Origin: Isotricha intestinalis
Taxonomy: Eukaryota > Ciliophora > Litostomatea > Vestibuliferida > Isotrichidae
Length of the DNA stretch: 13,702 nt
NCBI GenBank assembly: GCA_023807065.1
Contig: JAJJLU010000939.1
Location: 1 to 13,702 of the forward strand
Reading direction: 5' to 3'
Part shown: positions 1 through 8,789 of the stretch, one piece after another
How the letters are laid out: each line of letters opens with the position of its first letter
How positions within the stretch are numbered: position 1 is the stretch's first letter
Notes under the pieces: model-generated
What the model was told of the DNA's origin: nothing
Database searches by the model: none
Seen by the model: only the letters and a program-made list of their open reading frames with translations
Program-made: the position numbers and the translations under genes

Positions 1-1066
1 TTTGAAAGAACAACAATATTTAATTCTTGTTTTTTTCTTCCTGAAGTACTAACTGGTTTTTTATCTATTAATTTAATATTTTTTGGTTCTACTTTATAAT
101 TTTTTATTATTTCTTCTTCTATATCATCGATATTATATTTAACATCTAATCCTTTTAAATCTGAATTTGGACCTTCATATTTTATTTCTTCATTTTTTTT
201 CTTTTTGAATATCATTTGAATCTTTTTTTTCTATGATAATATTATTATTATTATTATCAATATTATTTATAATGTGATTATTATTATTATTAATATTACT
301 TATAATGTTATTATCATTAATTTTATTTTTATTATTGTTATTGATTTTATTTTTGTTATTATTATTTAAGTTATTATTGTTTTTATTGTTATTATTTTTT
401 GTTGAATTATTTTCATTTGAATTTTTTTTCTTTAAATTTTTATTTGAATTATTATTCTTATGGTTATTATGTTCATGATTATTATTATTTTTCTTTTTCC
501 CTGTTTTAATATTTTTCAAAAAATCATTATAATTTAAATCAACAGTTGATATTATTTCTTTTTCTTTTTGTTCATTCTTATCAATAATTTTATAATTATG
601 CAAGATATCAATTTTTCTTTGGTTTAATTTTTCAATCTTTTGATTTTTAGGATCATTTTTTTTTGATGAAGAAATTTTCTAATTTCTTTTTGAAGGAATA
701 ACACAGCTTCTTCTAAATTATTATTTCTATAAATATTTTTATTAAGATTTGAATTTTTATTATTAATAATGATTTTATTATTTTTTTTCATATTATTTTT
801 ATCTTGATTATTTTTTTTGACAAAGGAAGATGATTAGAACGAATATTTTGATGAATATTATTAGTATTTATATTTATACTTTTTGTAACTGATGCTGTTG
901 ATGGTCTTTTATTACCTTTTTCTATTTTTATATCTTTTTTTAAAATTTTTGCTTTGGTCAATCTTTTTGAGTTGAATTTAAATTTGAATTTATTGTTGAT
1001 TTATATATTTTTGACTTATTTTCCACTAATTTTTAATAAAATTTAATTTTAATTTGATATCAACAT
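1..1066 (-). CDS. Asn/Lys-rich disordered protein, partial (leaves left edge)
   Basis: I do not recognise this protein. Read on the minus strand from an ATG at 1066, it is basic and mostly disordered. A stretch with KRPSTASVTKS is followed by Asn-rich sequence, a short helical segment (NNLEEAVLFLQKEIRKFL), a Lys/Glu-rich part, a long poly-Asn region (about 510 down to 233) and an acidic-to-basic C-terminal part that runs off the window (ends near KKPVSTSGRKKQ). The first 40 codons contain four TAA that fit Gln. At least three frame changes are needed (near 815, 665 and 205), each cured by one extra base in an A/T run. It is divergent from the acyltransferase gene with 53 bp between start codons. 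Its role is unknown; the start is inferred only from the open frame. Confidence 0.6.
233..510 (-). repeat. Asn-codon (AAT/AAC) low-complexity tract
   Basis: The plus strand is dominated by ATT/TTATT triplets, which read as runs of Asn on the minus strand, broken by Lys, Ile, His and Ser. This is an imperfect trinucleotide expansion inside the coding region, of the kind common in AT-rich protists such as Dictyostelium and Plasmodium. It probably encodes a flexible linker. Confidence 0.8.
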
Positions 1067-1119
1067 TTTTGAAATAATCAAATAAATATTTTTTTAAATA
1101 AAAAATATACAAAAAAAAT
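1067..1119. promoter_or_regulatory. short divergent intergenic region
   Basis: These 53 bp separate the inferred start of the Asn-rich gene (-) from the acyltransferase start (+). The sequence is almost pure A/T, with A-rich runs just before both ATGs. Any promoters must lie here or overlap the genes. A similar 55-bp gap is seen at 8735-8789. No specific motif is recognisable. Confidence 0.4.
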
Positions 1120-2280
1120 ATGAAAACACAAAATATATATCTCCCCTCAAAGCCACATTTCTTTCTTTTAGACGGATTAAGAGGAATAGATTCAATAATA
1201 GTATTATTATATCATTTATTAGAAGCTTATTATTTAGGTTCAATAAATCAACCATTAAAACATGGATACATGGCTGCAGATTTTTTTTATGCCTTAAGTG
1301 GATTTGTAATATCATATTCATATGATGATAGATGGAAAAAATGACATTTAAAGATTTTATAAAAAGAAGATTAATAGGATTATATCCAATTGTAATTTTT
1401 TCAAATTTTTAGGAAGTTTTCTTTTCTATTTTCAATCTTCAGAAACATTTAATTTAGTTAATGAAACAAGTTTATTAAAATTACTTTTAGTGATGTTATG
1501 GGGCTTTACTATTATTCCACTTCCAATAATATTTGATATTCGATGTTGGAAAGAAACTAATCCTTTAAATTCTCCTATTTGGACCTTACAATGGGAATAT
1601 TTTGGTAATATATTTTATGCTTTAATTATTAGAAGATTGAATATTTTTTTCTTAAGTATATTAACTTTTTTTTCATCTATTTTAATCATTTTAATTACTT
1701 TTAATATTGATTTATTACATATATTTAATGATGGAAGTGATTATTTAAAATATACTATTTTAGGAGGATGATGCTTATTAAAAGGACATATTCAAATAGA
1801 TTTGACTAGATTATTATATTCTTTATGTATTGGAAGGAAAAAAATGTTAATTAAATTAAAATATGGTTTTTTTTCTTTCTTTTTCCTTGTTTTAATTATT
1901 TATGCCTTGGTTGGAAATGATAAAATTTTATGGACTAATGGATTATATGAAAGTATTGTTATATTAGTTTTTTTTCATTTAATTGTTTCTGTTGCTGCAG
2001 GAAGTGATATTGATAATAATTCTATTTTTTGTAAAGTTAATAAATTTTTAGGAGATATTTCTTATCCTTTATATATGGTTCATTATCCTCTAATTTATTT
2101 ACAATATTCTTGGGTAGATAATCATAAAAACATTAAGTTAAGTTAGGAAATTCATTTTTTTGTTGCTTTTAATGTTTTTTTATGGCTGTTTTAATCGCTT
2201 ATTCTTCTTTGAAATTATATGATGAACCTATTAGAGAATGGTTAAGTTCTAAATTATTTAATATGAAAAAAAATATATAA
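1120..2280 (+). CDS. acyltransferase 3 family membrane enzyme (OafA/YrhL type)
   Basis: This is a multi-pass membrane protein of about 385 residues, the usual size for the acyltransferase-3 family, whose members transfer acyl groups to extracytoplasmic sugars or lipids. Seen in order: LDGLRGIDSIIVLLYH near the N-terminus (family Arg...His pattern), DFFYALSGFVISYSYDDRW (the FFxLSGF motif), FIKRRLIGLYPIVI (R-R-x-x-x-x-YP), the loop TLQWEYFGNIFYAL, several hydrophobic helices, GDISYPLYMVHYPLIYL, and the terminal LKLYDEPIREWL. Family members are mostly bacterial, so transfer from bacteria is likely, but codon use is now AT-rich like its neighbours. Frame changes near 1340, 1410 and 2180 are each cured by one extra A or T. 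An in-frame TGA (1769-1771) reads as Trp after ILGG, and a TAG (2144-2146) reads as Gln. The TAA at 2278 is taken as the stop because the next gene starts 43 bp later. The acceptor substrate cannot be told. Confidence 0.88.
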
Positions 2281-2322
2281 ATTTAAAAAAATGAAGAAAC
2301 CAAAACTAAAGAATAAATAATA

Positions 2323-2504
2323 ATGAAAAAAACCATACTATATATATTTTAACATCAACTTCATATATTCATAAAAGAATTAATATAGATAATCAAATTA
2401 TTTTAAATCCAAAAGAATATTCATCAAATATATTTGTTATTACCATATCATTATTCACAAAATACAATTTTAAATTATATAGAAATAACACTTTAATTCA
2501 TTAA
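2323..2504 (+). CDS. small hypothetical protein (about 60 aa)
   Basis: I do not recognise this protein. A frame free of all three stop triplets runs for about 50 codons (ILTSTSYIHKRINIDNQ, then NPKEYSSNIFVITISLF) and ends at TAA 2502-2504. Adding one A to the run after the ATG at 2323 gives a clean start, MKKNHTIYILTS. It lies in the same direction as the acyltransferase, 43 bp downstream, and converges on the membrane-protein gene that ends at 2565. The length of the open frame is modest for such AT-rich DNA, so it could be chance or the remnant of a longer gene. Confidence 0.3.
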
Positions 2505-2564
2505 AATGAATATGAAAATTAATATTTTAAAATATTTCATATTTTTAAACTAATAAACAAAAAT

Positions 2565-3564
2565 TTAATAATTTAACAATGTTCCTCCTCCAATATCTTC
2601 TAAAGTAATTCCTCTTTTAATAAAGAATTTAAAAATTAAAAATCCAACTAAACAAATAAAAACAACAAAAGAAACAATAAGACAAACATATGTAAAAGAA
2701 TAAACTTTTTTACATTCATCTTTAAAACATTTTTTTAAATAAGTATCAAAATAATATCCTTGACTACAATAAGCAGGAACACAAATATTAGACCAGTTCC
2801 ATTATCACATTTAATACCTCCATGAGTTATTCCATCACTATTTAAATCATAACATTTTTCATCATATAATACAAGATTTTCATTATCTTTATTACAAGAA
2901 TTTTTATATTTATTTATTTGTCCAATCCTTTATTTAAAAAGAAATATCTCTTTCATGCATTTTAGTAAAAGATCTTATTTTAAATCTAAAATTTCTAAAA
3001 TTATTATTATTAAGAGTGAATACAATAATATGATTTTTTCTATTTAACTTAAATATATTATTTATTTTTTCTTCTTTCTTCATTTCAATATTATAATTAA
3101 TTTTAATATCTAAAGTTTTCTTAGAACTAATATTATATAAAAGCTTTTAGTATCATGAGTAAAATCTTCATAAAAAAAAGTATTAATAAATTCAAATAAT
3201 ATCATTATTATTTCAATAATACCATCAACACCTGCAACATCTTGAAGTAATGCATATTATCTTCATATATATTTAAATTATTTTCCATCCAAAAATTAAA
3301 TGTTCCAAAAATAAAATTTTCATTTATATTTGAAGTTAATTTTTCATTAAAATTATATGAATTTCTACTTGTTAATTTATCAAATATTATTCCTGAATGA
3401 GTATTTACTAATATAGGATAAAAATTTAAGTGATTTAAAGTAAAAACATTTTTATTAAATTCTGATGTTATTCTGTGAAAAACTTTTTGAATTTGTTCAT
3501 TATAATTTTGAACATCAATATATGAAAATTCCAAAGGAAAAATCTCATATGCAATTGGAGTTTT
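2565..3564 (-). CDS. Cys-rich single-pass type I membrane protein, N-terminus missing
   Basis: Read on the minus strand, this is an ectodomain followed by a Cys-rich stalk, one transmembrane helix and a short tail. Visible pieces are HRITSEFNKNVFTLNHLN, FIFGTFNFWMENNLNIYED, QDVAGVDGIIEIIMILFEF and an Asn-rich segment. The Cys-rich block follows (SCNKDNENL, EKCYDLNSDGITHGGIKC, ICVPAYCSQGYYFD, KKCFKDECKK), then the membrane helix VCLIVSFVVFICLVGFLIF and the tail KRGITLEDIGGGTLLNY ending at TAA 2565-2567. Frame changes near 3245, 3135, 2945 and 2790 are needed. No signal peptide is present: the reading frame runs into TAA and TGA at 3565-3570, where a plus-strand fragment begins. The Cys-rich stalk recalls protist surface proteins such as leishmanolysin-like or EGF-like stalks, but no zinc-binding HExxH motif is visible, so I give no enzyme function. 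A role at the cell surface is an inference. Confidence 0.6.
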
Positions 3565-3745
3565 TTATCAGTTGTTAAGTGGTAAAAGTGACAGTGATAA
3601 ATTACAGGAAATTATACATTATTTATGTATTGGACAACATACTCTTGAAGTTAATAAATGTATAAAAGTATTTAAAGATTGGGGTAATGCAAATAGAGTC
3701 AATTTTACTGCTGAACCTGTTAATGGTACTGAAGGAGATGAATGA
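3512..3745 (+). CDS. unidentified protein fragment, 5' end missing
   Basis: An uninterrupted frame of 77 codons ends at TGA 3743-3745. The sequence looks like a folded soluble protein: GKISYAIGVFYQLL, LQEIIHYLCIGQHTLEVNKC, IKVFKDWGNANRVNF and the acidic end VNGTEGDE. I do not recognise the family. It has no in-frame ATG. It uses CAG, GAC and GTC more than its neighbours and needs no frame correction, so it stands out from the rest of the window. An ATG at 3549 would join this frame if one T were added to the run at 3560-3565. Its 5' part overlaps the truncated minus-strand membrane-protein gene by about 50 bases, so one or both are broken here. If TGA is a sense codon in this organism, this TGA is nevertheless the likely stop, because the sequence after it is pure A/T. 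Confidence 0.5.
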   Translation, partial: TSIYENSKGKISYAIGVFYQLLSGKSDSDKLQEIIHYLCIGQHTLEVNKCIKVFKDWGNANRVNFTAEPVNGTEGDE

Positions 3746-3825
3746 AGTTTTTTATTTTTAAACATTTTTTTAATTATAAAATTTATAAATTAAAACTAAA
3801 AACCTAAAATATTTTAAAGAATAAA

Positions 3826-4928
3826 ATAGGTGTTTGTGAATCAACAAATTCCAAAAATCTTAATTTAAAAAGTCAAATAAGATTAGGAACTGAAAAAAGT
3901 AAAGGAACAAATACATCAACAAAAGAATCATCAATAACTAAAAAAAGAATATCAATATCTTCTTTAAAAGATGATTATTTCCTCCCAGAAAATTTAGTAA
4001 AAAGAGATAGTATAAATAAATATTATAAATTATCATCTGAAATAATAGGAAAAGGTTCATCTGGAATAGTATGTATCGGAGAAAATTCAAATGGGAAATT
4101 TGCAATAAAGAGAATAAATAAAAGTACAATAAAAAATTTAAATGACATAATAAAAGAAGTAAAATTTAGTCAATTAAAACATAAAAATATAATAAAATAT
4201 TATGAAGTATATGAAGATATAAAAATAATAAGTTTTGTAATGGAATTAGGACAAGGAGAAGATTTATATGTTTTATAGTAAATTCTCCAATAGAACATTT
4301 ACCATTAGATATATGTATAGATTTGACTTATGAAATATTGGATATATTAATTTTTATTGATAATGACATTGGAATTTGTTATAGAGATTTAAAACCAGAA
4401 AATTTTATGATTACTATAGATAAATTCAATACTCAAGTTATTAAATTAATTGATTTTGTTTTTCCTACTTATATTCCAAAAGAAGGAAAAATGTTATATC
4501 AATTTGTAGGAACTCCTCAATACTGTTCTCCTGAAATTGTTAGTAAATATGGTTATAATGAAAAAACCGATATTTGGTCTGCTGGTATTATGTTATTTAA
4601 TATGATAACTGGGTAGAAATCTTTTAAAAGTTCAAGTTTAAGTAGTTTAAGTGATGAGATTAAATTTAAAAAAATTAATTTAGAATATATTCATGATAAT
4701 AAATTAAGAAGTTTAGTTGAAAAAATGTATGAAAGACAAATTTATAAAAGAATCAGTTCTAAAGAAGCTTTTAAAATTGCTAAAAAAATTAAGGAAGAAA
4801 GAGATAAAGAATATATAAAAGAATTCGAAAAAAAAAGTAATTTAAAATATGAAAAAAATAAAAGAGAATATGAGATTTTTTGGGATGATTTTATTTCTAA
4901 AATGACTTCTCAAGCTTTTTTTTCTTAA
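3826..4928 (+). CDS. Ser/Thr-type protein kinase with altered HRD and DFG motifs
   Basis: This is a kinase of about 367 residues, most like the CAMK group. Seen in order: a basic, Ser/Thr-rich N-terminus; the Gly loop IIGKGSSGIVCIG; the ATP lysine in KFAIKRI; the helix C region IIKEVKFSQLKHKNIIKYYE; the hinge FVMELGQGEDLY; the catalytic loop CYRDLKPENFM; the Mg loop LIDFVFPTYI; GTPQYCSPEIV; and DIWSAGIMLFNMITG. A charged helical tail ends at TAA 4926-4928; it has no EF hands. The usual HRD is YRD, and DFG is DFV. One frame change at 4274 is cured by one T. TAG 4614-4616 sits after MITG, where a sense residue is expected, and reads as Gln. The most sensible N-terminus is MGVCESTNSKN, a typical N-myristoylation signal, but the DNA has ATA at 3826 where ATG is expected. 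It may be active or a pseudokinase; the Lys, catalytic Asp and Asn are all present. Confidence 0.88.
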
Positions 4929-5177
4929 ACTTTTGTATTTTTATATTTTTTGAAATTTTTTATAGTAATATTTTTAGTTAAAAGATATATATAATAATAA
5001 ATTTGTGATAAATTAACAATTAAATAGATATAAGAATTATAATAAGGTATATATTATATATTTAAACAAAATATTTAATGACATATTATAATAAAAACAA
5101 GATAAATATTTTTTATTGTATGGGGTTAATTTGAAATATATTGTAGAAACCACTAAAATTAAAAATCAAATTTGAAA

Positions 5178-5425
5178 ATGAATTATAAAGAAAAAAAACG
5201 CATATCTGATTTTCCAAAACCAAATAGAAATATCAAATCAAAGTTGTGAAATATCATATGTAATTTTTAAAACACGATGAAAATTTTGATAAAAATTATC
5301 GTTTGTATTCTCCTTTTATTATTCAAGAAAATAAAGGAAATAAACAAAATGAAACAAATGAAAATGAAAATTTAAAGAAAAGATTTGGATATGAAGATAA
5401 AGTATTTCAATCATCTTCTATTTAA
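5178..5425 (+). CDS. small hypothetical protein (about 83 aa)
   Basis: I do not recognise this protein. It starts at ATG 5178 with MNYKEKKRISDFPK. After one added A in the run near 5218 it continues in one frame through a TAG and a TAA (read as Gln) into YHMQFLKHDENFDKNYRLYS, PFIIQENKGNKQNETNENEN and KKRFGYEDKVFQSSSI, ending at TAA 5423-5425. The second half is a stop-free frame of about 50 codons, charged and probably soluble. It lies downstream of the kinase in the same direction, after about 250 bp of featureless A/T-rich DNA (4929-5177). Confidence 0.5.
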
Positions 5426-5541
5426 ATAATATAATAAGCAATTAACATTTTTAATAAATTTTAAAATAATATATGTTTCCTTTTAGAATAAATTAATGAA
5501 TATTTTATATAACTATCAATAAAAAAGATACAAAAAAAAAT

Positions 5542-5958
5542 ATGGATATAGAAAAAGAAGAAATAGAAAATATAGATAAATCTGAAAAAAAAAATAACTT
5601 TTCATTCTCCCTTAATTCCCTTGTTAGAAAATTCCACAAACCAAAATCCAATAAAAGAATTAAAAAAAAGTTAGGCTATTTTTTCAATAAAATAATTGAA
5701 ATAAATTTTCAGTTTATACAATAGAATTACTAAATAAAGCTATTTCAAATCAATGTGTAATATGTCATATAATTTTTGAAAATTAGAAAATGAATTTAAT
5801 ATCATGTAAAGAATAAATTGATTCTCCAAAACAACAAGAATCTAAAATATTATTTCATTATTTATAAATTGTTTAAATTTATTAAATGATATTTCTGTAA
5901 CAAATTATTTAAATGTAATTTTTGTTCAAAAAAACATTTTGATATAAAGGTAAAATAA
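5542..5958 (+). CDS. possible RING-like zinc-finger protein, frame-broken
   Basis: ATG 5542 begins a 59-codon open frame (MDIEKEEIENIDKSEKKNN ... NSLVRKFHKPKSNKRIKKK), acidic then strongly basic. One T added near 5708 continues it into SVYTIELLNKAISNQCVICH, IIFEN, TAG (5784-5786, Gln) and KMNLISCK. A different frame later gives KWYFCNKLFKCNFCSKKHFD, where the W is a TGA. The order C-x2-C, a single Cys after a hydrophobic turn, then C-x2-C near the end resembles a RING finger, which usually marks E3 ubiquitin ligases. The central Cys-His pair cannot be read because at least one more frame change lies between 5805 and 5890. The function is therefore tentative; it could equally be another small zinc finger or a decayed gene. 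The end is taken at TAA 5956-5958. It converges on the next gene. Confidence 0.4.
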
Positions 5959-6030
5959 TTTAAACTTACATTTTTATAATTTTATAATTTAAGATAAGGG
6001 TTTCATCATAAAATTGAATAGTTTAAATAG

Positions 6031-7016
6031 CTAACTTTTTCCAATAATTATTCTAAGTAATCTTAATAACTTCCCTGTTTTATTTTCTTCAACTCTTATA
6101 AATGCTTTACAGTCATCATTATTAACTTCAATTTTTTTTCTTAAAGTTTTAAAAAATGAATTTTTTATTCATTATTATTTAATCCTACTATAATTTCAAA
6201 AATAAAAGCATTATTATCTAATTCTAAAACTTCATGCTTATTAAATTGTTCACTTATATGTAAACTATTATTAACGTTTCCAGTACATGAATTAAAAAAT
6301 TTAGTATCAAATCTTGTAACATTATTTCCATTTCTCCAAATTGAAATTTCAGATATAAGAATTCTATTATCTTTCATATCTTGAACTAAAGAAAATTTTT
6401 GGATATCATCAACCAATTCAATATTATCATTATATTTTCCAATTATATTAGATTTAATTATTGGAAATACAATTTCTGAAAATTGATAATCTTCTCTTAT
6501 ATCAATTAATTCTATTTTTTTATCTTCCTCTTTTGTGATAGTTTTTATTATTGATTTTATTGATATATATGTTATTTTTTGCTATTATATTCTATGTTTA
6601 ATTAATTAAAAAATTAGGAGGGTGAAAATTAATTTTTTCTGATATATCATTTGCTTCTTTTTTTCCAATTCTAAAAATTTACCATATGAAGATTTTATAA
6701 TTAAACCTTTTATAATAGTTTCACTATATATTGAAATAAATTCATTTAATACTTCATCATTTCTTTAAAAATATAATCTTGTTTCTTTAACATCTAAATC
6801 TTCATAATTTTCAACTCTTAAGCTTTTGGGATTTGTAAAAATAAATGTTGAAAGGTCATTTGATTGAAAATTTTCTTTTTTTTGAAAAATCAAAGTTATT
6901 GCTAAAAAAGGAGCTCCTTTTTTCAAATTATAAAATCTTATTTGGGATAAACAAATTTTATTGTTAAATTGTTTTTCAAATTCATCAATTTAAAAATATT
7001 TTTTTGTTTTTTCCAT
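6031..7016 (-). CDS. unidentified protein, about 325 aa
   Basis: I do not recognise the family. Read on the minus strand from ATG 7016 it begins MEKTKKYF, TAA, IDEFEKQFNNK, and continues through FYNLKKGAPFLAITLIFQKK, FTNPKSLRVENYEDLDVKE, LYF, TAA, RNDEVLNEF, a segment ending FHPPNFLIN, LIDIREDYQFSEIVFPIIKS, ISEISIWRNGNNVTRFDTKF, FNSCTGNVNNSLHISEQFNK, VLELDNNAFIFEIIVGLNNN, and CKAFIRVEENKTGKLLRLLR. It has no signal peptide, membrane segment or obvious repeat. The alternation of strands and turns suggests a beta-rich soluble protein. TAA at 6990-6992 and 6765-6767 lie in frame with good sequence on both sides and read as Gln. Frame changes occur near 6685, 6570 and 6140. The stop is uncertain; TAG 6031-6033 is the choice here. 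Confidence 0.65.
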
Positions 7017-7549
7017 AATAAAATGTTTTAAACTTGAATATTAATTGAAATAAATATTTAAATAATTTACTTTTTCTATTAAATTAAAAAATAAGCATAA
7101 TAAATTATTATATATATTCAATTAAAAAACATTTAAATGCTGTGAAATTTCAATTCATGAATTCATATGTTCATATTATATTAAGTCATTTTCTTAAAGC
7201 TCATGGTAAATATGAAATCAATTATTTTCATTATTATCATAAATTCAAAACATTTTTTTAAAATAAATATCATTTTCAAAATAAATAATCAATTAATATT
7301 CCTTAATGACTAACTCTCTATTATGAAATTACTTATAACATGATTGAAATATATTTTCATTAATTGGATTAATATCATCTTATTCATTTATTTAAATTAA
7401 AAATTTGAGATTAAACTAATCATCTTTAAAAATTTATTGATAATAAATAATATAATATATAATTAAAATATGAATATAAAAAAATAAAAAAAAATATTTC
7501 ATTTTAAAAATTACGTAATCTTTAAAAAACCTAAAATAAGCACATATAT
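7017..7549. other. 533-bp intergenic stretch, one weak small open frame
   Basis: This stretch is nearly pure A/T with many TAA/ATT words. On the plus strand, ATG 7157 opens 34 codons without any stop triplet (MNSYVHIILSHFLKAHGKYE, then INYFHYYHKF) to TAA 7259-7261. If all stop triplets are sense, the frame stays open for about 50 more codons. This could be a small gene or a chance frame. I see no tRNA-like cloverleaf. The upstream ends of the two minus-strand genes flank it, so the promoter of the gene starting at 7016 should lie in its left part. Confidence 0.25.
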
Positions 7550-8734
7550 TTAATTTCCAAACAAATATTCTTCAAAATCAGGAATATGGAATATAAGCAT
7601 TATTTAAATTTTGATCATCATCTTCATAAATTGTAAAATCAGGATAAAAATCTTGTCCTTTCATTTTTAAATAATCATCAAAAATTTTAATAGAATTTTC
7701 ATCATTGTTTAACCAATGATTATCTCTAAATAATTATAAAGATTGAATTCCAGTATTTTCCATTAATTTATTTCTCAAATCCGAAAATCCATCATCACCA
7801 ATATCAGTATTTGTAACATCTAAATAAATTCAAGTTTTATTATTTTTTAATCCATCACCTAAAACTTTCACTCCTCTATCTCTTAATTTATTTCCCCTTA
7901 AATTTATACTTTTCCTTATATCATTTTTATTTAAATAATCTCTTAAATAAATCATTACTTGAAAACAAATTTGATTTCCACTTAAATCAAGAATTATTAA
8001 ACTTGAATTATTAACTAAACTATGAATAATTACATTTAAAGTCTCAAATCTTATTTTATGAAATTTTAAAATAATTAGTTTCCCTAATCCTGAATTTGAT
8101 AAAAACATTTTTCCAAAATGATTAAAAAAATGTTGATCATTAGACTTATATGAAGGATCATCAATATTTAAATCTTGTAAAGAGTTTTTTGTAGTTTTTA
8201 ATGAACTAGTTATAGAAATTATTCCATCTCAATCAAATCTATTTCCTCCAACATTTAAATTAACTAAATTAGGATTTTTAAATAATAATTCAGTAATGGT
8301 CATTAAACCCAAATTACCAAAAATATTAGTATTTAAATTAAATTAGTTAATTTATTTTTCCCTTTTAATGCCTTATTCAAATATTCACATCCATTATTGC
8401 CAATTTGATTACCTTCTAAATTTATTTTTTCAATATTTTCAACATATTCAATTAATTTTGATAAAATTGAAACTCCTTTATCAGTTAATTTATTAGAAGA
8501 TAAATCAATAATATGAATATTTTTAACAAAAAACATGTATGCTATACTTAAAGCTTGCATAACTTCATCTTTTTTTCTATTTTCAAAATTGCATTTCCTG
8601 AATATGGAATATTCACTATATCTACTCTATTCTTTTTCTTATTCTGATTCTAAATATGTTCTTATTTGAGGTATAAAGTGAAAATGAGATCTTTCAAATA
8701 ATTCTGTATATTTATGTAAGACTTGCTGTTTCAT
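7550..8734 (-). CDS. leucine-rich-repeat protein (ribonuclease-inhibitor/NLR-type repeats)
   Basis: This is a protein of about 395 residues from ATG 8734 (MKQQVLHKYTELFERSHFHF). After about 70 residues come leucine-rich repeats of the longer RI/NOD type with the pattern LxxLxLxxNxIgxxG: IHIIDLSSNKLTDKGVSIL, IEKINLEGNQIGNNGCEYL, LVNLNVGGNRFD-TGA-DGI, LIILDLSGNQICFQVMIYL, SINLRGNKLRDRGVKVLGD and IYLDVTNTDIGDDGFSDL. Such repeats form a curved solenoid for protein binding, so this is probably an intracellular adaptor. Two TGA (8229-8231, 7830-7832) fall inside repeats with the same frame on both sides, and fit Trp. TAA 8639-8641, TAG 8627-8629 and TAA 7734-7736 fit Gln. There is one frame change at about 8338 (one A missing) and one near 7590. 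The C-terminal end is read as PDFEEYLFGN followed by TAA 7550-7552. Confidence 0.88.
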
Positions 8735-8789
8735 TTTTTTTATTTAATAATATTTTATAGTTATTTATTGTTTTTTAATTAAAGAAAGT
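8735..8789. promoter_or_regulatory. short divergent intergenic region
   Basis: These 55 bp lie between the start codons of the LRR gene (-) and the small secreted-protein gene (+). The sequence is A/T only apart from a few bases. Its size matches the other head-to-head gap at 1067-1119, which suggests that minimal promoters are normal here. No motif is recognisable. Confidence 0.35.

Noticed and set aside
3575..3745. Minus-strand extension of the membrane protein through the plus-strand fragment (Leu/Ser/Pro-rich)
   Set aside because: It is the codon-aligned antisense of a better plus-strand protein, and TGA-TAA interrupt it exactly at the junction.
3745..3830. A GT...AG candidate intron joining an upstream ATG to the kinase
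   Set aside because: The spliced product would enter the kinase in the wrong frame and lose the GVCESTNSKN segment.
5160..5430. Possible degenerate RING paralogue (ISNQSCEISYVIF beside ISNQCVICHIIF)
   Set aside because: A single added A near 5218 gives a different continuous frame through KHDENFDKNYRLYS; the RING-like reading needs more corrections.
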